The notes under the pieces are model-generated. The model worked only from the letters and a program-made list of their open reading frames with translations. It did not search any database and was not told the DNA's origin. This document shows, in pieces, positions 17,467 through 25,869 of a stretch of DNA of 64,000 nucleotides. The stretch's first letter is position 1. Each line of letters opens with the position of its first letter. The DNA is from Atopobium minutum (GTDB lineage: Bacteria; Actinomycetota; Coriobacteriia; Coriobacteriales; Atopobiaceae), in NCBI GenBank assembly GCA_900105895.1, contig FNSH01000001.1, positions 1,286,001 to 1,350,000 of the forward strand, in the 5' to 3' direction. Made by a program: the position numbers and the translations under genes.

Positions 17467-18756
17467 GTGTCAAATTATTATCAGTCACTCACGAATGACC
17501 AACTTGACCTTGAGCTTTCGCAGCTGGATCAGCAAATTTCTCAGATCCGTAGCAAACAGCTTGCGTTGGATATGGCACGCGGTAAGCCTCATCCTGATCA
17601 AGTGAAATTGTCATACCCCATGCTGGATATGCTTGCTTCCTCCACAGATTTTATCGACAAGGGCGTTGATGCTGCAAATTATGGCTGCCCAGAGGGATTG
17701 CCGTCGGCACGACAGCTGGCAGCAGAGCTCTTGGGCGTTAACCCTAACAATGTATTGGTGGTAGATTCTGCCAGCTTAAGCATTATGTATGACGTTATAG
17801 ACAATGCATTTGTCCATGGTATTAGTGGCTGCAAGCCTTGGTGTAAGCAAGAGGGCGTCAAGTTTTTATGTCCAAGCCCCGGCTATGATCGTCACTTTGC
17901 CCTCACCGCTTCCTTTGGTATTCAAAATGTGCCCATAGAGATGGGTGCAGATGGGCCAAACATGGATGAGGTGTGCCGCTTAGTACAAACAGATGCACGT
18001 GTTAAGGGTATTTGGTGTGTGCCCAAATATGCCAATCCAACAGGAATTACCTATTCTGATGAGGTAGTACGTCGTTTTGCATCGCTTAAGCCAGCGGCTC
18101 CAGATTTTAGAATCTATTGGGATAATGCCTACTGCGTTCATGATATAGAAGAGCCATCGGACAAGCTTCTTAACATCTTTGAGGCACTGCAAGAAGTTGG
18201 TGCCACAAATCTTGTTTATGAGTTTGCCTCTACTTCAAAGATTACTATTCCTGGTGCCGGCATGTCTTGGGTTGCTGCTTCGAATGATGATATTGCACAG
18301 CTTACTCAAGCGTTTTCCTTCCATCGGGTGTGTCCCAATAAGATGGTTCAGTTAGCTCATGCGCGCTTTTTACAGGATGCTCAACAGGTGGCCAAGCACA
18401 TGAAAAAGCATGCTGCGCTCATTAAGCCTCGGTTTGATCTGGTGGTTTCTAAGCTTGAGGCAGGCTTAGGCAGCTTGGGGATTGCGCGTTGGACTCATCC
18501 CAAAGGTGGCTACTTTATTAGTTTTGATGGTCCAGCAGGGTCTGCTCAGGCTATTGTTGCGCTTGCGGAAAAGTTGGGTGTAAAGCTCACAAGTGCCGGC
18601 GCTACCTGGCCTTATGGCAAGGATCCGCATGACACTAACATCCGCCTTGCCCCCACGTTTCCCTCTTTGGAGGAGCTGGATCAGGCGCTTGATGTTTTTA
18701 TCGTCTGTGTTAAATACGTTGTTGCTCATTTGGAAAAACAGAGCCGTCAGGTATAG
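17467..18756 (+). CDS. PLP-dependent aminotransferase, MocR-like aspartate aminotransferase group
   Basis: This 429-residue fold-type I enzyme starts with GTG, with TTGGAG six bases upstream. The motif DMARGKPHPDQ near the N-terminus, NYGCPEGLPSARQLAAELLG, and the PLP lysine in STSKITIPGAGMSWV match the subgroup called Aminotran_MocR (class Ic aspartate aminotransferase), not classic AspC. It probably interconverts aspartate/2-oxoglutarate with oxaloacetate/glutamate. No helix-turn-helix is fused, so it is an enzyme, not a MocR regulator. Confidence 0.88.
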   Translation: MSNYYQSLTNDQLDLELSQLDQQISQIRSKQLALDMARGKPHPDQVKLSYPMLDMLASSTDFIDKGVDAANYGCPEGLPSARQLAAELLGVNPNNVLVVDSASLSIMYDVIDNAFVHGISGCKPWCKQEGVKFLCPSPGYDRHFALTASFGIQNVPIEMGADGPNMDEVCRLVQTDARVKGIWCVPKYANPTGITYSDEVVRRFASLKPAAPDFRIYWDNAYCVHDIEEPSDKLLNIFEALQEVGATNLVYEFASTSKITIPGAGMSWVAASNDDIAQLTQAFSFHRVCPNKMVQLAHARFLQDAQQVAKHMKKHAALIKPRFDLVVSKLEAGLGSLGIARWTHPKGGYFISFDGPAGSAQAIVALAEKLGVKLTSAGATWPYGKDPHDTNIRLAPTFPSLEELDQALDVFIVCVKYVVAHLEKQSRQV

Positions 18757-18765
18757 CAGCTAAAG

Positions 18766-18803
18766 ACTTCGCTACAATAAAAAGCTATTACTGTAGCTGA
18801 AGT
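18766..18803 (+). repeat. long imperfect hairpin between aminotransferase and TPR genes
   Basis: ACTTCGCTACA (18766-18776) pairs with TGTAGCTGAAGT (18792-18803) with one bulged base and a 15-base loop. No T-run follows, so it is more likely an RNA stability or attenuation structure than a terminator. Confidence 0.45.
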
Positions 18804-18848
18804 GCTATGAAGGTAGCGGAAGCAATTTGATTCCACGAAGGGTTGGTT

Positions 18849-19619
18849 ATGGCAAAAAAGAAGCAAAAAACAGCACGTGAGCGTTTCACGGTTGTTGTCG
18901 TTGCAATTCTTGCGGTTCTGATGGTGTTATCAGTTTTGTTGCCCTCACTGTCGTCCATCTTCATGGCGCGTTCGCAAAATGCCGCATCTTCTGCCCAGGC
19001 TTCAGGAGGATCAAATACCTCAACAACGGTTATTAAGTCTATGGCTGAGGTGGATGAAAAGTATAGCAAGTTGGTAGAGCAGTACAAAACCACGCTTGCT
19101 TCTGATGCCAATAACCAGGCTGCTCTGCTCAACCTAGGAAATGGTTATATGTCTTGGGCGAGTGTGGCTACAGCCTTTGCTACGGATGATGCCAACAAAG
19201 CACATGTAACGGATTTATATAAGCAGTCTATGGATGCGTACGATAAGTACCTGGCGCTTAATGATTCTATTGATGTGCGTGTACGTCGTACGATGGCCCA
19301 GTATTACTCCGGAGATACGGATGCGGCACTTGCAGCTATGGAGGAGTATACCACAGGTGCTGGTAAGGAGTATGGTCCTGCATGGGCATATCTAGGTTTG
19401 ATGTATCAGACTGCTGGTAATACTGATAAGGCAAAGGAAGCGTATAACTCTGCAATTTCTTTTGATGAGAACAATACGTATGGAGCAAAAACTTTTGCCC
19501 AAAAGCAGCTCTCTCTTTTGGAAAATGCATCTTCTAGCACATCTTCTAATGCATCTACGGATAATTCAAATGCTACAAATCAAAGCTTGCAGGGCCTTTT
19601 AAATGGCTCTTCTCAGTAA
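18849..19619 (+). CDS. membrane-anchored TPR-repeat protein
   Basis: This 256-residue protein has a positively charged start, one membrane segment at about residues 11-34 and an extracytoplasmic part with tetratricopeptide-like helical repeats (AALLNLGNGYMSWA; YGPAWAYLGLMYQTAGNTDKA). A Ser/Asn-rich tail follows. TPR domains are scaffolds for protein contacts. It precedes a STAS protein and the Tat genes on the same strand with short gaps, so it may be an envelope assembly factor; that role is inference. The ATG at 18849 is preceded by GAAGGG. Confidence 0.8.
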   Translation: MAKKKQKTARERFTVVVVAILAVLMVLSVLLPSLSSIFMARSQNAASSAQASGGSNTSTTVIKSMAEVDEKYSKLVEQYKTTLASDANNQAALLNLGNGYMSWASVATAFATDDANKAHVTDLYKQSMDAYDKYLALNDSIDVRVRRTMAQYYSGDTDAALAAMEEYTTGAGKEYGPAWAYLGLMYQTAGNTDKAKEAYNSAISFDENNTYGAKTFAQKQLSLLENASSSTSSNASTDNSNATNQSLQGLLNGSSQ

Positions 19620-19640
19620 GCAAGTTTGGAAGGACATGTT

Positions 19641-19955
19641 ATGGACCTCTTGGTTACAACACAAACTACTGCAGCAGGCATCACCATTACGGTAACGGGT
19701 GAGGTGGATGTATCTTGTGCAGATACCCTGCGCAACGCACTTGTAGCTGCCTTGGAAACAAAAGCTGCTCATATCACTGTTGATCTTTCTGCAGTAACGT
19801 ATATTGACTCTACGGGTATTGGTGTGTTGGTTGGTGCGGCTCATAAGGCTGCCGAGCAATCTGCCACGCTTACCGTTACGCATCCTCAAAAGAATGTTGC
19901 GCGCGTACTTTCTTTGCTTGGTGTAGACTCCGAACTTAACGTAGTGCTGGACTAG
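19641..19955 (+). CDS. STAS-domain anti-sigma-factor antagonist
   Basis: This 104-residue single STAS domain matches SpoIIAA/RsbV-type antagonists. The conserved YIDSTGIGVLV holds the serine phosphorylated by a partner anti-sigma kinase. RBS GGAAGGA is upstream. No anti-sigma kinase or alternative sigma gene is next to it, so its partner must be encoded elsewhere. It is followed after ten bases by the Tat gene, which suggests one transcript. Confidence 0.88.
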   Translation: MDLLVTTQTTAAGITITVTGEVDVSCADTLRNALVAALETKAAHITVDLSAVTYIDSTGIGVLVGAAHKAAEQSATLTVTHPQKNVARVLSLLGVDSELNVVLD

Positions 19956-19965
19956 GAGGAATCCG

Positions 19966-20565
19966 GTGTTTGGTATTGGAGAGACAGAGCTTGCGTTAAT
20001 TTTGCTCTTTGGCTTCTTGATGTTTGGTCCCGATAAGCTTCCCGGGATGGGCAGGACTATTGGTCGTGCTCTGCGTCAATTTAGAACGGCACAGGACGGC
20101 GTAACCAAGGTTGTCCAATCTGAGATCATTGATCCCATCAGCAAAAGTGCAGATGCAGATATGAGCTCTTCCATTGAGGATGAGTTGGATGCGGATATTG
20201 ATACCAGCAAGAAGGAGACCTTCGCTCAAAAGAAAGCTCGTCTTGCTGCGGAAGCAGCTGCCACAAAATCTGACCTGTCGGCAGCGTCCGATGTACCACA
20301 AGAGGATGGCGCAACTGCAGCTGCTGCCACTACCGATGTTGAGCCAGAATCCACTCCCAACGCAGGGGCTACTGCTACTGCAGTATCTACGGCCGACGCA
20401 ACACCCGCTTCCAGTACAGAGTCACAGTCCGCGGAGCAAGCAGCTGATAAACCGGAGATTTCTACCAGCGCTGCTTCTTTGTACGGTCTTACTACCACTG
20501 CGGCTTCTGCCGTAGTTGCTGCTAAGAAGGATGCAAGCGATTCTATAAAGGAGGAGGGGGAATAA
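19966..20565 (+). CDS. tatB: Sec-independent translocase TatA/TatB-type protein
   Basis: This 199-residue protein starts with GTG after AGGAGG. A single N-terminal membrane helix is followed by the FGPDKLPGMGRTIGRALRQFR amphipathic helix typical of TatA/TatB; the Glu in IGETELALIL and length favour TatB. The rest is a long, disordered Ala/Thr/Ser/Glu-rich tail. It would form the pore or receptor with TatC, encoded 31 bases downstream, to export folded proteins. A second TatA-type gene is not in the window. Confidence 0.88.
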   Translation: MFGIGETELALILLFGFLMFGPDKLPGMGRTIGRALRQFRTAQDGVTKVVQSEIIDPISKSADADMSSSIEDELDADIDTSKKETFAQKKARLAAEAAATKSDLSAASDVPQEDGATAAAATTDVEPESTPNAGATATAVSTADATPASSTESQSAEQAADKPEISTSAASLYGLTTTAASAVVAAKKDASDSIKEEGE

Positions 20566-20596
20566 GTAGGCATTAGCCTTCATTCCCGTACTAGTT

Positions 20597-21373
20597 ATGC
20601 CTATCGGACCAGCTCGCATGCCGTTGCTCGACCATCTGGGAGAGTTTCGCCGTCGTCTTACCATCATTGTTGTTTCCGTCATCATTGCAGCTCTTGTGGT
20701 GTATGAGGCAACGCCTGTCATCCTTGATGTTCTTATTGACTCCATACGAGAGTATATCCCCGGTGGTCAGCTTGCCGTGCTTACTGCTTTGGGTGGCTTT
20801 ACCATTCGTTTTAAAGTTGCAATGTATACAGGTGTTATTGTTTGTACACCCATTGTTATCTGGGAAATCCTGGCATTTTTCTTGCCAGCACTTAAACCAA
20901 ACGAGCGGAGATGGGTTATTCCTACCGTACTAGCAATGGTAGTGCTGTTCTATCTTGGTATGGTGTTTTGTTACTTCATAGCTTTGCCTGCTGCATTTGG
21001 TTGGTTGCATGAGCAGGCATTGGATTGGGCAAGCACTATTCCCCAAGCCGAGGATTACATCAATATCATCACCTTGATGGAAATGGGCTTTGGTATTGCA
21101 TTTGAGTTACCGCTTGTTGTGTTTTATCTCACGGCGCTTCATGTGGTCCCTTATGCAAGTATTCGTAGTAGTTGGCGTTATGTATACGTTGGCCTCATGA
21201 TTTTATCGGCTGTTGTGACCCCTGATGCATCGCCTGTAACCATGATTTTGATGTTCGCTGCACTCATCTCTTTGTATGAGATTTCTTTGGCAGTGGCGCG
21301 ACAGGTCATTGTTATCCGCGACGGCAAAAAAGCTCTCAGATGGACGCGCGAGGATTACGCTAACCGTAGCTAG
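20597..21373 (+). CDS. tatC: Sec-independent translocase TatC
   Basis: This 258-residue protein has six membrane segments and the TatC signature LDHLGEFRRRL near residues 10-20, the glutamate/arginine site that binds twin-arginine signals, and the conserved FEL-PL region (MGFGIAFELPLVVFYL). It is the core Tat receptor component. It follows tatB by 31 bases. Confidence 0.95.
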   Translation: MPIGPARMPLLDHLGEFRRRLTIIVVSVIIAALVVYEATPVILDVLIDSIREYIPGGQLAVLTALGGFTIRFKVAMYTGVIVCTPIVIWEILAFFLPALKPNERRWVIPTVLAMVVLFYLGMVFCYFIALPAAFGWLHEQALDWASTIPQAEDYINIITLMEMGFGIAFELPLVVFYLTALHVVPYASIRSSWRYVYVGLMILSAVVTPDASPVTMILMFAALISLYEISLAVARQVIVIRDGKKALRWTREDYANRS

Positions 21374-21474
21374 TATTCTCAATAGTCAGCTTTTTAGGTA
21401 TGCTCATAAAACAGCAAGAGCAGGTTTAATGAGCAGGGTAAGATGTGCCAATAAGCCAAGTATGTTAAAGGAGC

Positions 21475-24081
21475 ATGCGAGTGAAGCTTGTAGTTGCAGA
21501 GAAAAACGATGCAGCCCAGCAAATCGCACGCCTGTTGTGTGATACGGGTAAACCCACGTCTGACAAGGTGTATAACACGCCGGTGTACCGCTTTGAGCAC
21601 GAAGGTGACGAGTGGGTAGCCATTGGCTTGCGAGGTCATATCTTAGAACCAAGTTTTCCGCCAGAGATGCATTATCAAAAGCGCAATGGCTGGTTTGGTG
21701 TAACAGAGGAAGGGGAGATGCTTGTATGTGACGCTCCTGCCTCTCTGCCTACGCCTCCCTTTGCATCCAAACGCCGTCCCTATCTGGAGGATGGTATCTC
21801 CATCAAATCATGGAATATTGCCTCATTGCCGTATTTGGTATGGGCTCCTGTAGAAAAGCTTCCTGCCGAGAAAGAAATCATTCGTGCGCTTAAAAATCTT
21901 GCCAAGAAGGCAGATTTTGTCGTCATTGGTACGGACTTTGACCGTGAGGGAGAACTCATTGGTTCGGATGCTCTTACTCAAATCCGAGAGGTTGCTCCCA
22001 CGGTTTCCGTAAGTCGTGCGCGCTATTCTGCGTTTACCAAGCGTGAAATTGACCATGCATTTAGTAATTTGGTTGAGTTGGATCAAGATCTTGCAGATGC
22101 AGGGGATTCTCGCCGGTATATTGATCTTATTTGGGGCGCTGTTCTTACGCGCTATTTAACCGTTGCAAAGCGTAGTGGGTTTGGTAATACGCGCTCTGCC
22201 GGGCGTGTGCAAACACCAACGCTTGCGCTTGTGGTAGAGCGTGAGCGTGAGCGCATGGCGTTTATTCCAGAGGATTATTGGGTTATCACTGGTCTTGCTG
22301 CTTCTGGTTTGGATGAGTTTAAGATTGCTCACACCAAGAATCGTTTTACCGATGGAGATGCTGCTCAAACAGCGTTTGCTCACTGTGATGGTGCTGGTCG
22401 CGGCATAGTGGCTGATGTTACCAAGCGTGAGCGTACATCCAAGCCGCCCGCTCCGTTTAATACCACTTCTTTGCAAGCGGCAGCTGCGGCAGAAGGCATT
22501 TCTCCTGCGCGAACCATGCGCTTGGCGGAATCTCTGTACATGAATGGTCTTATCAGCTATCCACGTGTAGACAATACCGTGTATCCTTCTTCGCTGGATT
22601 TACGCGGTGTGGTTTCTACGCTTGCTGGTGTGCCAGCTTACAAAGCCGCGTGTGATAGCATTTTGTCTGCTCAAGAACTTCATCCAACGCGAGGTAAACA
22701 GCAAACGACGGACCACCCGCCCATTTATCCTACTGCCGCCGCCAATCCTGATGCCCTGCAAGCTGCAGAGTGGAAACTCTACAACCTCATTGCGCGTCGC
22801 TTCTTGGCAACGCTGATGGACCCTGCGGTTATTGAAGGAACCAAGGTCAAAATTACCATTGAGGACGAGTTGTTCCAGGTTTCGGGCGATGTGCTTAAGC
22901 ATGCAGGGTATCGTGCTATTTATCCCTTTGGATTAAAAAAAGACGAACAGCTTCCTGCTCTTAAACAGGGTGATGAGGTTTCCATCAAGAAGGTTGAGCT
23001 TGCGCAAAAGCAGACCGAACCACCCGCGCGCTATAGCCAGGGCAAGCTTATTCAAGAAATGGAGCGCTTGGGTTTGGGTACCAAGTCCACCCGTGCGTCT
23101 ATGATTGAGCGCCTCTATGCCGTTAAGTATCTCAAGAATGATCCCGTAGAGCCCAGTCAGCTTGGTATAGCCATCATTGATGCGCTGCAAGCCTACGCGC
23201 CTCACATCACATCTCCGCAGATGACCAGCCAGCTTGAGCAGGATATGACCAAGGTTGCTGAGGGTGGAGATAGCCAAAGCAGTGTGGTTACCCATTCACG
23301 CGCGCTTCTCGCAGAGATTATGCAAGATCTTATCGAGCATACCGAGGATTTGGGAGCGTCCATTTCAGATGCGGTAACAGCGGATGCTCGCGTGGGTGCG
23401 TGCCCCAAGTGTGGCAAGGATTTGGTGCTTAAGTCTTCTGCAAAAACACGTGGCAACTTTATTGGCTGTATGGGTTGGCCTGACTGTGATGTTACCTTTC
23501 CCGTGCCCTCTAATGTACGTATCGATGCTCTGGAGGGGCAGGCGGCCGTGTGTCCCGAGTGTGGTGCACCACGCATTAGCTGTCGTCCCTTTAGGGGTAA
23601 GGCGTTTGAGCTGTGCGTAAATCCTGCTTGTCCTACCAATCAAGAACCTGATGTTGTGGTAGGAAGCTGCCATGTTTGTGCTGAGCAAGGCCGTACCGGC
23701 GAGCTTATTGCGCACAAGTCCGAGAAGAGCGGCAAGCGCTTTATCCGTTGCACCAATTATGAAGAGTGCAAAACGAGCTATCCCTTGCCCGCACGCGGAG
23801 AACTCCATGCTACGCAGGATCGCTGTCCTGATTGTGGTGCCCCCATGGTAGAGGTACAGACAGCGCGTGGTCCGTGGAAATTGTGCCCCAACCCTGAGTG
23901 CTCTTCTAAGCAAAAGACAGTACGTCGTGGCTCAAAGACTACGGCTAAAAAGGCAGCAACCAAAACAGCCCCAACCAAAACGGCAGCTAAAAAGACCACC
24001 GCTCAGAAGAGCACTAAGAAAGCAAACGGTAAGACACGTGCTCAAAAGGCCGCTTCAACCTCAGCAAAGAAGTCTTCATAA
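21475..24081 (+). CDS. topA: DNA topoisomerase I (type IA) with four C-terminal zinc ribbons
   Basis: This 868-residue enzyme relaxes negative supercoils. A Toprim domain opens the protein (VAEKNDAAQQIA, TDFDREGELIG) and the catalytic tyrosine is Y362 in LISYPRVDN. The overall form (no E. coli-type N-terminus) is like the archaeal/TopA-2 subgroup. Four Cys4 ribbons lie in the last third (CPKCG, CPECG, CHVC, CPDCG), followed by a ~50-residue Lys/Ala/Thr-rich tail resembling histone H1, probably for DNA binding. RBS AAAGGAG precedes the ATG. The stop overlaps the tmk start by one base. Confidence 0.93.
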   Translation: MRVKLVVAEKNDAAQQIARLLCDTGKPTSDKVYNTPVYRFEHEGDEWVAIGLRGHILEPSFPPEMHYQKRNGWFGVTEEGEMLVCDAPASLPTPPFASKRRPYLEDGISIKSWNIASLPYLVWAPVEKLPAEKEIIRALKNLAKKADFVVIGTDFDREGELIGSDALTQIREVAPTVSVSRARYSAFTKREIDHAFSNLVELDQDLADAGDSRRYIDLIWGAVLTRYLTVAKRSGFGNTRSAGRVQTPTLALVVERERERMAFIPEDYWVITGLAASGLDEFKIAHTKNRFTDGDAAQTAFAHCDGAGRGIVADVTKRERTSKPPAPFNTTSLQAAAAAEGISPARTMRLAESLYMNGLISYPRVDNTVYPSSLDLRGVVSTLAGVPAYKAACDSILSAQELHPTRGKQQTTDHPPIYPTAAANPDALQAAEWKLYNLIARRFLATLMDPAVIEGTKVKITIEDELFQVSGDVLKHAGYRAIYPFGLKKDEQLPALKQGDEVSIKKVELAQKQTEPPARYSQGKLIQEMERLGLGTKSTRASMIERLYAVKYLKNDPVEPSQLGIAIIDALQAYAPHITSPQMTSQLEQDMTKVAEGGDSQSSVVTHSRALLAEIMQDLIEHTEDLGASISDAVTADARVGACPKCGKDLVLKSSAKTRGNFIGCMGWPDCDVTFPVPSNVRIDALEGQAAVCPECGAPRISCRPFRGKAFELCVNPACPTNQEPDVVVGSCHVCAEQGRTGELIAHKSEKSGKRFIRCTNYEECKTSYPLPARGELHATQDRCPDCGAPMVEVQTARGPWKLCPNPECSSKQKTVRRGSKTTAKKAATKTAPTKTAAKKTTAQKSTKKANGKTRAQKAASTSAKKSS

Positions 24082-24710
24082 TGGCTGGCGTATTTATTAG
24101 CTTTGAGGGCATTGACGGCTGTGGTAAGACTACGCAGGTACAGCGCCTGTATGACACGCTTGTAGCTGCTGGTGTAGATGTTATTTGTCTGCGGGAACCC
24201 GGTGGCACAAGGATCTCTGAAGCCATTCGTGCCGTGCTGTTGGATAAAACTAATAGCGAGATGTGTGCCGAGTGTGAGCTTCTTTTGTATGAGGCTTCTC
24301 GGGCCCAAATGGTTAAACAAGTGGTAGAGCCAGCACTGGCTGCTGGCAGCGTGGTGCTGTGCGATAGGTTTTATGACTCCACCTTTGCCTATCAGGCGGG
24401 TGGACGTGGTCTTGACGCCCAGCGGGTGCTGACAGCAAACAAGCTTGGGAGCTGTGGTATTGATCCTGCAAGAACGCTCATTTTGGATCTTGATCCGCGT
24501 GAAGGTTTTGCTCGTGCTACAAAGAGTGGTGCCGATAGGCTTGAAGCAGAAGGACTTATGTTTCAGACCGCAGTGCGTGAGGGGTATTTAGCGGTGGCCC
24601 AAGCAAATCCTCAGCGTGCACTGTTGGTAAACGCCTCTGGAAGTCCGGATGAGGTGTATCAGCGTATTTGTGATGTACTCAAAGATCTTATTCCGCAGCT
24701 AGGTGTGTAA
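24081..24710 (+). CDS. tmk: thymidylate kinase
   Basis: This 209-residue kinase converts dTMP to dTDP. The P-loop FEGIDGCGKTTQ and the DR(F/Y) motif CDRFYDSTFAYQ are present; the lid region is short. The ATG overlaps the topA stop by one base and the holB start follows after one base, so translation in this operon appears coupled. Confidence 0.95.
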   Translation: MAGVFISFEGIDGCGKTTQVQRLYDTLVAAGVDVICLREPGGTRISEAIRAVLLDKTNSEMCAECELLLYEASRAQMVKQVVEPALAAGSVVLCDRFYDSTFAYQAGGRGLDAQRVLTANKLGSCGIDPARTLILDLDPREGFARATKSGADRLEAEGLMFQTAVREGYLAVAQANPQRALLVNASGSPDEVYQRICDVLKDLIPQLGV

Positions 24711-24711
24711 T

Positions 24712-25869
24712 ATGGCTTTTGGTGTACAACATACCCATGAAGTTCCTGCGCTTGACCAGATTGTGGCCCAACCGCGTGTTAAGCGTTTTTTGACAGCCGC
24801 TGTGTCGAGTGGACACACCTCTCATGCCTACTTATTTGTAGGTGCTCCTGGTGTGGGCAAAACCGTTGCAGCGCAGGCACTGGCACAAAGTTTGGTGTGT
24901 CCTCACGGGGGAGATGCGCATTGCGATGATTGCATTCGTGTGGCTCACCGTACGCATCCAGATGTGCACTGGTATAGTCCGGCAGGTGTCTCTGATTACC
25001 TTGCAGGACAGGTTCGTGAGCTTATAGATGATGCACAGCTTACACCCGTGCGGGCAAAAACCAAGGTATACATCATTCAGCGTGCAGATATGCTGCGCGG
25101 CACAAGTGCAAATGCCTTACTTAAGACCATTGAGGAGCCTCCGGCGCAGGTAGTCTTTATTCTTATTGCGCGTACCGTGGATAACGTGCTGCCCACCTTG
25201 GTTTCTCGCTGTCAGACGGTACCCTTTAGCGTGCTATCTTCACAGGCAGGTGTTCGCGCGGTGGAGCTGGCAACGGGCGTAGGAGATTATCGTGCGCAGA
25301 TAGCTCTTGCAATAACTGGCACACCACAGCAGGCCGAGCAGTATCTTTTATCGGCCACACGCCAAGAAATTCGGGCCCAAGTCATACGTGCTTTTAGTGA
25401 ATTGGCTCATGCAGACTCGTGGGATATTTTGCAAGCTGCTCAGCGGATTACCTACGCTATCACACCGCCTAAAAAGAGCAAAAAGAAGGTAGATACCGCG
25501 CAGTTGAGTGCAGAAGAGCAGCAAGAAGCGGCGCTTGTAGAGCAGTATCTTTCTAAGAAAGCACAAAGCGAACTGGAAGCCATCAAAAAACGCGAGGCAA
25601 CCGCGAGAGATCGTTCGGGTATGATAGAGGCTCTAGCTGCAGCAAAATCGCTTTTGCGTGATGTGCTTATGTACTGTGAGCAAGTGGATGTGGCGCCTGT
25701 CAATGCGGACCATAGTGATGTTATTCAACGCATAGGGGCGCATACCACTACTGCAGGAGTGATTCGTGCGCTCGAAGCTGTTGATGTAGCAATTGCTGAC
25801 ATCAACCACAATGTAACACCCCAGCTGGCTTTGGAGGTCATGCTGTTATCTGCCAAGGAGGCACTGTAA
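24712..25869 (+). CDS. holB: DNA polymerase III delta' subunit
   Basis: This 385-residue AAA+ clamp-loader subunit has GAPGVGKTVAAQ, a Cys4 zinc module (CPHGGDAHCDDC) and NALLKTIEEPP with a conserved SRC motif (LVSRCQTV). I chose ATG 24712, with AGGTG upstream in tmk. An insert with Lys-rich and Glu-rich stretches lies around residues 245-300. It sits in the typical tmk-holB-ricT order, and the stop overlaps the next ATG by one base. Confidence 0.92.
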   Translation: MAFGVQHTHEVPALDQIVAQPRVKRFLTAAVSSGHTSHAYLFVGAPGVGKTVAAQALAQSLVCPHGGDAHCDDCIRVAHRTHPDVHWYSPAGVSDYLAGQVRELIDDAQLTPVRAKTKVYIIQRADMLRGTSANALLKTIEEPPAQVVFILIARTVDNVLPTLVSRCQTVPFSVLSSQAGVRAVELATGVGDYRAQIALAITGTPQQAEQYLLSATRQEIRAQVIRAFSELAHADSWDILQAAQRITYAITPPKKSKKKVDTAQLSAEEQQEAALVEQYLSKKAQSELEAIKKREATARDRSGMIEALAAAKSLLRDVLMYCEQVDVAPVNADHSDVIQRIGAHTTTAGVIRALEAVDVAIADINHNVTPQLALEVMLLSAKEAL

